Of a stretch of 49,946 nucleotides of DNA, positions 24,087-32,882 are shown piece after piece (the first letter of the stretch is position 1; every line of letters starts with the position of its first letter). Made by a program: the position numbers and the translations under genes. The DNA is taken from NCBI RefSeq assembly GCF_002934625.1, contig NZ_PTJD01000019.1, positions 1 through 49,946 of the forward strand, read 5' to 3'. The notes under the pieces were generated by a model, which searched no databases, was not told the origin of the DNA, and saw only the letters and a list, made by a program, of their open reading frames with translations. The stretch comes from Kineococcus xinjiangensis. GTDB taxonomy: Bacteria; Actinomycetota; Actinomycetes; Actinomycetales; Kineococcaceae.

Positions 24087-25588
24087 AGCGACTCCCGGAT
24101 CTCGGCGGGGACCTTCAGGTGCGAGGGCAGGACAAGCCCGAGAGGCAGCGCCGCGGCGAAGGCGGAGTCCTGCGAGCCGAACACCGGGCGCAGCATCAAC
24201 CGCGCGGTGCCGGAGAGGTTGTCGACGGCGGCGACCGCCTCCGGGAGCCGGTCCTGATCCCGCACCGTGACCGTGACCAGCAGCCCGAAGTTGACGAGGT
24301 TGGAGCCGCGGGCCTCTTCCTCGGCGGTCGCGGCCGCGGAACGGGCCGCGGCGATCGCGCGGGCACTGGGCCGCTTGGACGAGACGACCTTGAAGTCGGC
24401 GTTGCGCTTGTCCTGCTCGGCGATGCGGGCAGAGCGGGCCGGGTCGAAGGGGCGGTAGAGCAGCGTGACCCGCTTGCGGTCCAGTTCCGCGTTCGGTGCC
24501 AGCAGCCGGGAGAGGACCGTGGACTGCACCACCCCACGAGGAGCCGACGTCATCGACCACGTCACCGACACCGCGCCGTCGTGCAGGTAGTGGTCGCGGT
24601 TGGCCTGGGCGAAGGACGGCCCGACATTGTCCCACTCCAGCTCCGCGACCTCGCCGGTGGCGCGGGCCGCGTCGAGCAGACGCCCGGCGTCGGGGTCGTA
24701 GGCGGTACGCACCATCTCGCACAGCTCCTGCGCCGAGACCGGCCGCGCCGCACCGGCACCGGTGGCGCTCAACCCCCGCGTCAGGCCGGGCAGGCGGGCG
24801 GCGAGGTCACGGCCCATCTCCGCGGCATCGCGCCGGCGCCTGGCAGACGGAGAGGTGTCGGTGAAGGTCAGAGCCACCCAGGCCCGCACGGTCGCCGAGC
24901 CGGAGGGGTAGCAGTCGATGACCTCGCGCAGCATCGCCTGGGCGACCTCAGGGGCGTTCGGGTCGGCGTTCAACGCCACCTCCCGACGCAGCCGACCGCC
25001 GGTGTCGGGGGCGGTCTCGATGGTCACCGTGGCCGCCACCAGGCCCGGCTCGCTGCCCAGGGCGTTCAGCCACCCACCCCAGTGCGCCACCCAGGAGTCG
25101 ATCTGCTCCGGGTCCACCAGCGAGGCCCCGTCGGGGTCAGCGGCCAGCACCACCGTGTAGTGCTTGGTCTGCGGCACGAAGATCAGCGCGAACTTGCGGC
25201 GCTGGGAGTCCTCCCACTCGCTCAGCTGCGACGCCGCGGCCAGGCCGGGCAGCTGGTACGTCCCCCAGGGGGTGTTGCCCAGTGGGCCGGAGCGGTACAG
25301 GTGCGCCCCCCGGGCACGGGCCAGGCGGCCACCGGCAGCCTCGCCCATGCGCTGCAGGCCGTTGCGCCCGTGCCGGTCGCGCACCACCAGGACGGCGAGC
25401 ACCACCACCAGCGCGGCGGCCACGGCACCAGCGGCCATCAGCCCACCGAACATCATCGCCACGATGACCCCGATGAGCCCGGCCAGCAGGATGCCCGTGC
25501 CGATCATGCCGAGCTGACCCAACCCGGCCGTCTGCGGCTTCCGCCAGTTGCCATAAGTTCGCGGTGCGCGGTGCTCCGTGAGCGTCAT
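24083..25588 (-). CDS. SCO6880-family transfer protein
   Basis: ATG at 25588 overlaps the stop of the TrbL-like gene (ATGA); 501 residues. Two membrane helices lie near residues 24-45 and 47-68. A large cytoplasmic domain follows, with the family features GTYQLPGLAAASQLSEWED, YTVVLAADPDGASLVDPEQ and SWVAHWGGWLN. SCO6880-type proteins are encoded next to VirB4-type ATPases in actinobacterial conjugative elements and appear to replace the N-terminal part of VirB4 plus a PrgI/VirB3-like anchor. No ATP-binding motif is present, consistent with that division of labour. It sits at the centre of a fully overlapping operon. Confidence 0.87.
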   Translation of the reverse strand: MTLTEHRAPRTYGNWRKPQTAGLGQLGMIGTGILLAGLIGVIVAMMFGGLMAAGAVAAALVVVLAVLVVRDRHGRNGLQRMGEAAGGRLARARGAHLYRSGPLGNTPWGTYQLPGLAAASQLSEWEDSQRRKFALIFVPQTKHYTVVLAADPDGASLVDPEQIDSWVAHWGGWLNALGSEPGLVAATVTIETAPDTGGRLRREVALNADPNAPEVAQAMLREVIDCYPSGSATVRAWVALTFTDTSPSARRRRDAAEMGRDLAARLPGLTRGLSATGAGAARPVSAQELCEMVRTAYDPDAGRLLDAARATGEVAELEWDNVGPSFAQANRDHYLHDGAVSVTWSMTSAPRGVVQSTVLSRLLAPNAELDRKRVTLLYRPFDPARSARIAEQDKRNADFKVVSSKRPSARAIAAARSAAATAEEEARGSNLVNFGLLVTVTVRDQDRLPEAVAAVDNLSGTARLMLRPVFGSQDSAFAAALPLGLVLPSHLKVPAEIRESL

Positions 25589-27021
25589 GCCCGTCCCTCT
25601 CCGGTGGTCTCCTCAGCGGCGGCACGGGCAGCTCCCGCACCGGCCTGACCGATCTGCTTGGCGCCATCGGCTACCGCCCCGGCCGCGGCGATGCCCAGAC
25701 CGACCGGTCCCGCCGCCGCCGCACCGGCACCGGCTACGCCGCCGGCACCGGCTGCGCCGCCAGCACCGGCTGCGCCGCCAGCACCGGACGCGGCGCCAGC
25801 CCCCGTCGCGCCACCGGCACCCGCTCCCCCAGCCACCGGAGCGGCGCCCGGCCCAGCTGAACCAGCCGGACCCGCACCGCCAGGCCCTCCACCAGGTCCA
25901 CCGCCGCCGGTCGGGCCCGCAGGACCTCCACCGGTCGGGCCCCCACCGCCGGTCGGGCCAGCAGAGTCCGATCCGGTGGGCGGGGCATGCGTGCTGGACG
26001 GCTGGCCGGTCCCCTGCCCGCCGCCACCGCCACCGCCGCTGCTCTCACTGGAGGTGAAGGCCCGGATGGCCATGGCCGCCGCCCCCGTGGGCAGCGCGAC
26101 CGCAGCGCCAGCCAGGATCGCGCCGGCGTTGCCGCTGCCGGAGGTGGGTGCAACCAGCGGGGTGACGAAGCGCAGGAGAGCGGGCAGGGCCACCAGCGCA
26201 ATCAGCATCATCGCCATGCCCGTGAGGACCTGCACCAGCTCGTCGGTGCCGCCGAAGATGTTGGCGCCTGCCAGGCGGAACGCGGCGGCGTAGACGATGG
26301 CCGCGGCGGGCTTGTAGAGGATGAACGCCAGCAGCCAGCCGCAGTTCTTCTTGAACCACGCCATGCCCATCTCGGTGTTCGTGAACGACGCCGACAGCGG
26401 CAGGATCCCGGCCAGGATGACGAGCATGCCGCCGCGGATCACCATCAGCACGATCTGCAACATGCTCATCAACATGGCGATGACACCGAGGAAGATCACG
26501 ATGACGGCGGCAAAGCCTCTGGCCTGGCCACCACCGATGACGATGAGACCAACAAGGTTCCTGGCGAAGTTGTTGTCAACGGTCGCGCCGACGAGGATGC
26601 TCGCGGCGAGCTTGTCGGACGCATCGACGGCCAGAGCCACCACCGCCAGCCCCGCGCCCGAGACCACCGCGAGGGTCATCAGCGACTTCACCGCCTCCAT
26701 CAGCGGCTGGCCGCGCCCCTCCCAGGCCATCCGCGCACCCGCCACGATCAAGCCGAGGATCGCAGCCAGGAACAGCAACGGCAGCAGCTGCGTCTGCAGG
26801 TAGCCCACCGTCGCCGTCGGCTGCACAGTGTCCGCACCGCCAGTCTCGACCACCGCCAGCATCGGCGTCGGAACCAACGTCCAGACAGAGCCCAGCGAGA
26901 AGAACGCCTCCCCAACCGCCTCGCTGACCTCGTCCGCGAGGTTCTGGATCGCGTTGCCGATGGCCCCGCCGACGACGCAGTTGATGTCAACTGGCAGGCA
27001 TGTCGGTTGTGTCGCTGTCAT
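25585..27021 (-). CDS. VirB6/TrbL-like polytopic channel protein
   Basis: I chose ATG 27021, which shares a base with the upstream TAA and has GGGGG nine bases before it, over an ATG at 27036; 478 residues. About six to eight hydrophobic helices fall between residues 75 and 320, for example LLPLLFLAAILGLIVAGA and VLTGMAMMLIALVALPALL. The extracellular or cytoplasmic C-terminal 150 residues are Gly/Pro/Ala-only low complexity. TrbL/VirB6 proteins form the inner-membrane part of the T4SS channel. The conserved AWEGRGQPL between helices one and two is typical of the actinobacterial group. Fully coupled to neighbours on both sides. Confidence 0.82.
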   Translation of the reverse strand: MTATQPTCLPVDINCVVGGAIGNAIQNLADEVSEAVGEAFFSLGSVWTLVPTPMLAVVETGGADTVQPTATVGYLQTQLLPLLFLAAILGLIVAGARMAWEGRGQPLMEAVKSLMTLAVVSGAGLAVVALAVDASDKLAASILVGATVDNNFARNLVGLIVIGGGQARGFAAVIVIFLGVIAMLMSMLQIVLMVIRGGMLVILAGILPLSASFTNTEMGMAWFKKNCGWLLAFILYKPAAAIVYAAAFRLAGANIFGGTDELVQVLTGMAMMLIALVALPALLRFVTPLVAPTSGSGNAGAILAGAAVALPTGAAAMAIRAFTSSESSGGGGGGGQGTGQPSSTHAPPTGSDSAGPTGGGGPTGGGPAGPTGGGGPGGGPGGAGPAGSAGPGAAPVAGGAGAGGATGAGAASGAGGAAGAGGAAGAGGVAGAGAAAAGPVGLGIAAAGAVADGAKQIGQAGAGAARAAAEETTGEGRA

Positions 27022-27812
27022 TACGTTGTCCCCCATGCGGTGTAGCCCGCGAAGTCCGGCAGAGGGCCAGCCCCGGCCGCGAGGTTGCCGTCCGGAGGAA
27101 GCAGCAGCTTCCAGTCACCCTCGACCCACTGCAGCGTGAACGGAACATGCCCGGTGCCTCCGCTGGAGGCGCGGACGGCCATGTCGATGGTGGCGACGTC
27201 GTCGCTGTAGTTCAGGAAGGTGTACCCAGCGAGCTGAACGGTGCCGGAGTTCGGCGGAATGCCACCGGCGAGTAGCTGAGCAAGAGCATCGCGGCCCGGC
27301 CCTGGGACGGTGCCGTCCTCGACCAGTTCCTGCACGAGCTGGGGCGAGCTGGTCGAGGCGAGCACGTTGGCCGCGGCGTAGAGAGCTCCGGTGGGCGAGT
27401 GGGCGTAGCAGCTGCGCCATCCCGTGGTGGAGTCGACTTGGCCGGGCCCGTGCTGCTCGGGTGCCGTCGGTGCGGCCACCGCCCCGACGAGCTCCCACTG
27501 GCTTGACGGTGCCGTGGTCGGCACCGTCTGCTCCCCCGCGGGCAGCCCGCAGACGCTGTCGCCAGTCGAGGCCGGCGCAGACGAGGACGCAGACGGTGCA
27601 GGGGTGGAGGGCGCCGGTGCAGCGACCGGCGCCCCCTCCCCCTGCGGTGCCTTCGACGAGTCGTCGTCGAGGGCACGTTCCACCGCCAGACCTGCGCCGG
27701 AGACGACGATGAGTCCCACCACCGCTGCTGATGCGATGAACCCGGGCCTGCGCCACGGGCTCTTCTTCTCCTCCGGTTCGACGGAGGTGCCGTTCACGAC
27801 GGTCTCACTCAT
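27021..27812 (-). CDS. Anchored extracellular TcpC/VirB8-like transfer protein
   Basis: ATG at 27812 has AGGAG seven bases upstream; the ATG two codons earlier overlaps that SD. The 263 residues comprise a cytoplasmic start, one membrane helix (FIASAAVVGLIVVSGAGLAV, about 24-43) and a Ser/Pro/Ala linker. An external domain with CGLPAG, SCYAHSPTGALYAA and FTLQWVEGDWKLLLPPDG completes it. The topology and the WVEGDWKL beta-strand with its ALYAAANV helix match small NTF2-like domains of TcpC/VirB8 proteins, which link the inner-membrane channel to outer parts. Fold assignment is by pattern, so moderate. Confidence 0.75.
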   Translation of the reverse strand: MSETVVNGTSVEPEEKKSPWRRPGFIASAAVVGLIVVSGAGLAVERALDDDSSKAPQGEGAPVAAPAPSTPAPSASSSAPASTGDSVCGLPAGEQTVPTTAPSSQWELVGAVAAPTAPEQHGPGQVDSTTGWRSCYAHSPTGALYAAANVLASTSSPQLVQELVEDGTVPGPGRDALAQLLAGGIPPNSGTVQLAGYTFLNYSDDVATIDMAVRASSGGTGHVPFTLQWVEGDWKLLLPPDGNLAAGAGPLPDFAGYTAWGTT

Positions 27813-27859
27813 GGTCATCTCCTGGATGCTCGGAGGACGGGTCGGTCCTCAGGGACGGC

Positions 27860-28129
27860 TCAGACGAGGGCCCCGACCAGCGCGCCGGCGGAGCCGACGA
27901 CCACACAACCACCCATGACCCACGCCAGGCGGGAGGTGTGCTCGTTGCTGCCGCCGCCGCCGGCACGGGCCACGGCCATCATCACGCCGGCGATGATCAC
28001 GCCGAAGACGCAGACCGCGAACGCGGTCCAGGCGCTCCAGTTGAGGATGGTCAGGATGCCCTCGCTGCCCGGGAACGCCTCTCCCGCGCCGGGCTGGGGA
28101 ACGGCGGCCAGAGCGCTCATGAGACCCAT
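27860..28129 (-). CDS. Pilin-like (VirB2/TrbC type) two-helix membrane peptide
   Basis: ATG at 28129 follows a good SD (AAGGAGAAGG). The 89 residues hold two hydrophobic helices at about 33-54 and 68-88, joined by a short Gly/Ser polar loop (ARAGGGGSNEHTSR). Size, topology and position as first gene of the T4SS operon fit VirB2/TrbC pilins, or small actinobacterial equivalents. N-terminal 20 residues are Ala/Pro-rich and could be processed. It is 47 bases upstream of the TcpC-like gene, so probably the first gene of the coupled operon running to 19568. Confidence 0.72.
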   Translation of the reverse strand: MGLMSALAAVPQPGAGEAFPGSEGILTILNWSAWTAFAVCVFGVIIAGVMMAVARAGGGGSNEHTSRLAWVMGGCVVVGSAGALVGALV

Positions 28130-28578
28130 CAGTCCTTCTCCTTCTGTTGGCCGCTGACTGCGGCGTTGTGGCGAATCAGCCGCCGCCTCGGAGGAGGCGG
28201 CGGACCTCTGGGGGGATGCGGACGGGGGCGGCGTGGTGCCGCTGCGTCACGTCCGCATCGGGGCCAGGTGCCGACTCGGCGACACCTGGCTGGGACCTCG
28301 ACTGCTAGCTGCAGGGCTGGCAGTGCTTCACGGCGGAGCTGTGTAGACGATCCGGCTCCGGTGGGGCCGGCTGCGGCTGAGCGCTGCCCGCACCGACCGG
28401 TGCGGTTTCGCCCTCAACGACGTTGGTGGCTGTAGATGTATCGGGTGCATTGCCCGTGCTGGAGGACACGCAGTGGGAGCGGAGACCCAATCCCGCTGTA
28501 TGTCCACACTAATACCAAGGAGTCTTAAATGTCCACGGATGTACTGATGTGTAGCAAAGCGTCTAGTAGCGTCGCGGG
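28130..28578. other. Regulatory gap between pilin operon and divergent HTH gene
   Basis: About 450 bases. Holds a perfect hairpin (28180-28203) 51 bases upstream of the pilin ATG and, nearer the HTH gene, TGTCCAC at 28501 and 28530. The 62-codon ORF at 28305-28490 (minus) has no recognisable feature. This region should carry the promoters of the main transfer operon and of the HTH gene. Confidence 0.5.
28180..28203. terminator. Hairpin in the leader of the transfer operon
   Basis: A 10-bp perfect GC stem (28180-28189 with 28194-28203) with loop GGAG. Located in the presumed 5' leader of the pilin gene, so either an attenuator or a terminator for transcription arriving from upstream. Confidence 0.5.
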
Positions 28579-28842
28579 ATGCGGATGGTCGGCATGACCC
28601 GGCACCTGGATGCCCTGTTCGACTGCTACGGGCCGCACCTGACGATCAACGACCTGATGGCGATCCTGGGCGTCTCCCGGGCCACCGCCTACAAGCTCGT
28701 CCAGCACGGCGAGGTCCCCGCCTACCGGGTGGGCTCCTCGTGGCTGATCCTGCGCGACGAGGTCCGCGAGCACCTGGCTGCCGGGTCGAACCAGACAGGT
28801 GGACAGCCCGCTCTCGGCGAGGGTGACTCCGACCCGGCATGA
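28579..28842 (+). CDS. Excisionase-type HTH DNA-binding protein
   Basis: ATG at 28579; nearby ATGs at 28585 and 28594 are alternatives, and no strong SD is visible, so it may be leaderless. The 87 residues contain the compact winged-helix of the excisionase/MerR-like HTH_17 type: LTINDLMAILGVSRATAYKLVQHGEVPAYRVGSSW with the wing LILRDEVREHL. A polar tail follows. It is transcribed against the surrounding transfer genes, between the wall-hydrolase gene and the pilin operon. Such proteins act as recombination directionality factors or small transcription regulators. No integrase lies in this window, so regulation of transfer is the better guess. Confidence 0.78.
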   Translation: MRMVGMTRHLDALFDCYGPHLTINDLMAILGVSRATAYKLVQHGEVPAYRVGSSWLILRDEVREHLAAGSNQTGGQPALGEGDSDPA

Positions 28843-28883
28843 CGTCTTACTCCTTTCCTCGTCTGGTCGTGGTGTGAGGTGCC

Positions 28884-29936
28884 TCAGCGCAGTGCTGCGC
28901 CGCGGGCGGCCATGAACGGCTCTGGGTTGATGCGGGTTCCGGCTTCGAGGACCTCGAAGTGCAGGTGGCAGCCGGTGGAGTTGCCGAAGGATCCGACGCG
29001 GGCGATCTGCTGGCTTGTGGTCACCGCCGCTCCGACGCGGGTCAACATGCCGGAGTCGTACATGTGGGCGTAGCGGGTGACGATCCCGCCGCCGTGGTCG
29101 ATGGCGATGAGGTTGCCGTACCCGCCCGACCGGCCTGCGGTGACGACGACGCCGGCGGAGGCCGCGTAGATGGGGGTGCCGCAGGCAGCGCCGATGTCGG
29201 CGCCGCGGTGGAAGGTCGAGCAGACCCCGCCGCAGGAGCCGCGGGGGCCGTAGCCGCTGGTGAGGGGCCCGACGGCCGGCTTGATCCAGCCGCTGCCGGT
29301 GCCGGGAGGCGGGGCGATCGGGTCGGTGCAGGGCAAGCCACCGGTGCCCGGGGCTGCGCCGTCGATGACACGGGCACCCGCTAGAGCGCCCATGATCTGC
29401 ACCGCGTCGTCCCAATACTTCTCGTAGTGGAACGGGTTGGCGTTGCGCTGGGTGCGGTGCGCGGCGATGGTCGGCGCCAGCGTCTCCCAGCCCTGGACCC
29501 GCAGCAGGGCCTTGAAGAAGTTGGTCGCCGAGATGGTGGGGTTCATCCGGTCCTCGTAGGAGCCCCACGCCCCGTTGGCACGCTGCTGAAACAGGCCGCG
29601 CGAGTCCGGCCCGGCAAGGTCGCCGTGGTCGACGACGATGAGGGTGGACTCGCCGATCGCCGTCATGACGCCGATCGTCTGGCCCCGGGCACTGATGCCC
29701 AATGCCTTGCCGGCGTTAATGATGAGAGCGGCGTTGACCAGCTGCACGCCCCGGTAGGGACCGACCGCAGCGGGCACGGTCGAGGGATCCACCGTCAGTC
29801 CCGGGCCGCTCACCCCGCAGTTGGCTTGAGCCGGTTGGGCGGAGACCAGGCCCACGACCAGGACCAGGACCAGGGTGAACCCCACCGGCACCGCGATCAG
29901 GGCGCCGAGGAGCAGGGAGCCGTTGCGCCGGTTCAC
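28884..29936 (-). CDS. Transglycosylase-like / M23 peptidase wall hydrolase of the transfer system
   Basis: GTG at 29936 overlaps the lipoprotein gene's stop (GTGA); an upstream extension of the frame is Gly/Ala/Pro noise within that neighbour. The 350 residues start with a membrane helix (about 8-31). A lysozyme-like segment with candidate catalytic E96 (MTAIGESTL) and SRGLFQQR follows. The C-terminal LytM/M23 zinc-peptidase domain covers about 225-335, with HRGADIG and the HLHFEV metal motif. It should cut glycan strands and peptide cross-bridges to let the T4SS pass the wall, as VirB1-type proteins do. Metal ligands are intact. Anchored on the outer face. Confidence 0.87.
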   Translation of the reverse strand: MNRRNGSLLLGALIAVPVGFTLVLVLVVGLVSAQPAQANCGVSGPGLTVDPSTVPAAVGPYRGVQLVNAALIINAGKALGISARGQTIGVMTAIGESTLIVVDHGDLAGPDSRGLFQQRANGAWGSYEDRMNPTISATNFFKALLRVQGWETLAPTIAAHRTQRNANPFHYEKYWDDAVQIMGALAGARVIDGAAPGTGGLPCTDPIAPPPGTGSGWIKPAVGPLTSGYGPRGSCGGVCSTFHRGADIGAACGTPIYAASAGVVVTAGRSGGYGNLIAIDHGGGIVTRYAHMYDSGMLTRVGAAVTTSQQIARVGSFGNSTGCHLHFEVLEAGTRINPEPFMAARGAALR

Positions 29937-30595
29937 GGGCCCACCGGCGGCGCTGGCCCACCCGGCGCCGGCGGCGCCGGCGGGGGCAGGGGCAGGGTCA
30001 GCACCTCCGGCGGGGTCAGCCGCTCCACCTGCCACGCCTCGTCAGCGCTCTGCCGAGACAGCAGCACGTCGTACTCCCCGACATCGGTGGGCACGAGAAC
30101 GTGGGCGAGGTAAGGGGTGTCCTGTCCCGCGAGGCGGGCGGGACCGGTCACCTGGCGGGCGGGAACCTCGGCCGGGTCGGTGCCCTCGTAGGCCATCGCC
30201 GCGGCCGCGGTGAGCAGCGGAGTGAGCTCCGCCCACCACGTTGCGGCGTCCAGATGCGGGCGGGCGAAGACGGCCATCGCCGTGCTGCCACGCTCCAGCG
30301 CCGCCGCCTGGCTCTCCTCGTCCCACGTCGGCGCCGGGCCCGGCTCTGGCAGCTCGGCGTGCGCGTCGGTCCCACCCTCGACGTGCCCGTGATCCCCCGG
30401 CTCGTGGTGGTCGGCGTCTGCCGGCTCCTGTCCCTCGCTCGTCTCGGGCACGGTGATCGAGGAGCTGGACGTAGATGGCGTCGGGACCGACTGTGCGGCA
30501 GAGGAAGAAACCTCGGACCGGCCCGCCCCGCAGCCGGCGAGCAGCACCGTCAGGGCCGCAGCAGCAGCGGCGGCCGGACCAGCCGATGTACGCAT
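29933..30595 (-). CDS. Predicted lipoprotein of the transfer operon
   Basis: ATG at 30595 with GAGGGAG upstream; 220 residues. The N-terminus is a lipoprotein signal with lipobox LLAGC (Cys near residue 22). A Ser/Thr linker and a His/Asp/Glu-rich stretch (DADHHEPGDHGHVEGG) that could bind metal come next. Then a helical and beta domain (LDAATWWAELTPLLTAAAAMAYEGTDPAEVPARQ, AHVLVPTDVGEYDVLLSR) ends in a Pro-rich tail. Secreted domains of this size with AYEGTDP resemble small NTF2-like or VirB8-like accessory domains, but the fold is not certain. Coupled to the wall hydrolase downstream, implying a role in the outer part of the transfer apparatus. Confidence 0.72.
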   Translation of the reverse strand: MRTSAGPAAAAAAALTVLLAGCGAGRSEVSSSAAQSVPTPSTSSSSITVPETSEGQEPADADHHEPGDHGHVEGGTDAHAELPEPGPAPTWDEESQAAALERGSTAMAVFARPHLDAATWWAELTPLLTAAAAMAYEGTDPAEVPARQVTGPARLAGQDTPYLAHVLVPTDVGEYDVLLSRQSADEAWQVERLTPPEVLTLPLPPPAPPAPGGPAPPVGP

Positions 30596-30694
30596 GTGAT
30601 CTCCCTCGTGAATCAGTCGGTGTGTGCGCCGTCCCCCTTGTCCGTGGAGCCCGCTGCGCAGATGGCGTGCCGGACCCCGCTCGCGCTGTTGGGA

Positions 30695-31783
30695 TCAGCC
30701 GCGGACGGGACCGTCCGGCGCGAAGTCGCCACCGCCGGGGACATGCCAAGGCGGCTTCTCGCCGTCCATGTACGTCTCCATCGGCGCGTCCGGTGCGAAA
30801 TCGCCCTTGACCGGCGCCGGCACCGGCCGCGGCGGCGGAGGCGGCGGAGGCGGAGGGGGCGTCGGGCGCGGGTAGACCGGCCCGATGATCGGCCCGCCAC
30901 CAGGCCCACCGGCGCCCTGGGTGACCTTGAAGTCGGCGAAGTCGATGTAGCCGTTTCGCGGGGCACCGGGCTGGTTGTAGAAGACCTCCGCGATGAACTG
31001 GTTGATCGGGGTGTGCACCCCCGCCTCGCGCCAGCGGATGTCGCGCAGGCCGACGCCCTGGCGTCCGTCCAGCCAGACATCGAGCTCCCCGTTGTTGACG
31101 CCGGGGGTGTTCATCTTGACCCGGATGCGGACCTCGAACCAGCGATCGGCGGGGATGCGCAGCCGCATCCCCGATCCGTTGAGGCCCTCGGTCATCGGGA
31201 CCATCAGGCCCCAGTGGCTGTAGTGCTTACCGCCCCCGTAGGGGGCGTAGAAGTAGATGTCCCACCACGGGTAGCCCACCCGCGACAGCGCGGCGCGGCG
31301 GGCGTGCAGACGCACCGACCAGCTGCCCGCCCGCAGACTCCCGCCGGTCGACGTGTCCCACTGCGACCTGCCCTCCGGAAGGCCAGCCAAGCCCGGCATC
31401 TTCAAGTCCCGCGACGACAACCCGTTCTCGTGGACGTCGCGCGGCACCCGCACCTTGTACGTCAAAGTCGCCTCTGACATCGCCGACAACGGCGCGCGAA
31501 CCTTGGCGCCATCCATCTCCCCTTGGACGAGGCGCACCCGCGAAACCCCAGGAGCCGGCGAGGACAAGTTCTGCCCACTGACCTGCACACCGCCGCGCGC
31601 GAGGAAGTCCTGCATCGTCTCCGCCGACGCCGCAGGAGCCTGTGCCCCCGCGAGCAGTGCACTCAGCACCATCGGAGCCACGACACGCGTGCCGATGCCT
31701 CGGTGCCGCACCGATACGGCGCTCGCGCGAGCCGTGGGCACCACGGCGCTGCTGGGCATCCGGTCGTGAAGCTGACAGGTCAC
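30695..31783 (-). CDS. Secreted polysaccharide-lyase-like protein (PL14-type fold)
   Basis: GTG at 31783 is preceded by GAGGA at a good distance; an ATG at 31759 is possible. The 362-residue product has a long-n-region signal peptide with cleavage likely after ASA near residue 54. The mature part resembles jelly-roll polysaccharide lyases: ATLTYKVRVP, YPWWDIYFYAPYGGGKHYSHWG, MRLRIPADRWFEVRIRVKMN, GELDVWLDGR. A polyproline tail (ten Pro) and two DFAPD repeats end it. Such domains cut or bind acidic polysaccharide outside the cell. Catalytic residues were not verified. It lies 99 bases upstream of the transfer lipoprotein on the same strand, and might loosen capsule or matrix at mating contact; that is inference. 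Confidence 0.72.
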   Translation of the reverse strand: MTCQLHDRMPSSAVVPTARASAVSVRHRGIGTRVVAPMVLSALLAGAQAPAASAETMQDFLARGGVQVSGQNLSSPAPGVSRVRLVQGEMDGAKVRAPLSAMSEATLTYKVRVPRDVHENGLSSRDLKMPGLAGLPEGRSQWDTSTGGSLRAGSWSVRLHARRAALSRVGYPWWDIYFYAPYGGGKHYSHWGLMVPMTEGLNGSGMRLRIPADRWFEVRIRVKMNTPGVNNGELDVWLDGRQGVGLRDIRWREAGVHTPINQFIAEVFYNQPGAPRNGYIDFADFKVTQGAGGPGGGPIIGPVYPRPTPPPPPPPPPPRPVPAPVKGDFAPDAPMETYMDGEKPPWHVPGGGDFAPDGPVRG

Positions 31784-32005
31784 AGGGTCCTCGGCTGTTG
31801 ATGAGGTAGGCGTGCGCAATGAAGACTCTCACAGCGCCTTCACTGAAGGCATCATGCGCCCGTAGGAGCTGACAGAGCAAGTATGGGCCGCTGCGGGCCG
31901 CTCCTAGGCCTCCGAGGTGGCTGTGAGGGCTGGTGTGCCAGCATTGGTGTTGCCCGCAGGGAGGCCCACGGTTGACTACATGGCTGTGCGAGGAGGGCAA
32001 GACGG

Positions 32006-32821
32006 ATGCCGCGCAGGCGTAGCGAGGAGCCCTCCCCGCTTTCCATCGCCGGCCGCCTCGAGCGCCTCATCGCCATCGCGCAGCGGACGGGGCGCGGCCC
32101 CATGGACTCCCAGCAGATCGCCGCGCTGACCCAGAAGGTCGGCCACCCGCTCACCAGCTCGTACATCTCGCAGCTGCGCCGCGGCAGCCGCACCAATCCC
32201 ACGATCGACAGCCTGCGGGCGCTGGCGGCTGTCTTCAGCGTCCCGGTCAGCTACTTCTTCCCCGGTGAGGCCGAACCCGACGATCAGCCCCCGTTCCTCG
32301 TCGGGGCCGACGACCGCCAGGGCGGCGTGGAAGGCACTGCCCCGCGACCTGCCGAGCATCGACCGTCCGAGGTCACCTCCCCGGTCGCCGCCAAGCTTGA
32401 GGAGCTCTTCGAGCGTTCACGTGCCCTAGAAGGGGGCCCCCGCACCGTCGAGGACGTCGCTCGGCGGTGCGCAGAGCTGGGCTACGAGGTGAGTGCGGGC
32501 TACCTCGAGGACATGCGCAGCGGCGTGCGGGACAACCCGTCCCTCAAGGCGATGGAAGGCATCGCCAAGGCCTTCGGCGTGCACATCTCGTTCTTCTTCT
32601 CTGCGCCGGCCGGCATGGAGTCCGAGCAGGACGTCGCCCAGGCCGACCGGGCGCTCCACGAGGTGATGAGGGACGAGGGCATCCGCGAGATCGCCCTGCG
32701 CTCCTCTGAGCTCGACCCCGCCGGTCGACGCATCTTGGCCGCGATGCTGCGAGAGCTCAGTGACGTCAAGATCACTCGGCACGAGCCCACACCGCCCCCA
32801 CCAGCCGCGGACGGGGAGTAG
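32006..32821 (+). CDS. Double-HTH XRE-family regulator
   Basis: ATG at 32006 with AGGAGGG eight bases upstream; 271 residues. Two consecutive Cro/CI-type domains are visible. The first, at about 15-85, has DSQQIAALTQKVGHPLTSSYISQLRRGSRTNPTIDSLRALAAVFSVPVSYFF. The second, at about 130-200, has the parallel TVEDVARRC, SAGYLEDMRSGVRDNPSLKAMEGIAKAFGVHISFFF. A helical tail (IREIALRSSELDPAGRRILAAML) is the usual C-terminal effector helix. Tandem domains of this kind suggest binding to a long or paired operator. It precedes an ImmA/IrrE-like protease and a polytopic membrane protein, and such regulators are typical cleavage targets of ImmA-type proteases. Confidence 0.85.
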   Translation: MPRRRSEEPSPLSIAGRLERLIAIAQRTGRGPMDSQQIAALTQKVGHPLTSSYISQLRRGSRTNPTIDSLRALAAVFSVPVSYFFPGEAEPDDQPPFLVGADDRQGGVEGTAPRPAEHRPSEVTSPVAAKLEELFERSRALEGGPRTVEDVARRCAELGYEVSAGYLEDMRSGVRDNPSLKAMEGIAKAFGVHISFFFSAPAGMESEQDVAQADRALHEVMRDEGIREIALRSSELDPAGRRILAAMLRELSDVKITRHEPTPPPPAADGE

Positions 32822-32882
32822 CTAGCCAGCTGCCGCAGGTGCGCTGGCGCGCCCGGGCGTACATGGTGCTGGGCATGGGCGT

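Noticed and set aside
28305-28490. 62-codon minus-strand ORF with CQPC end
   Set aside because: No SD, no recognisable feature, inside a regulatory gap; not enough support to list as a gene.
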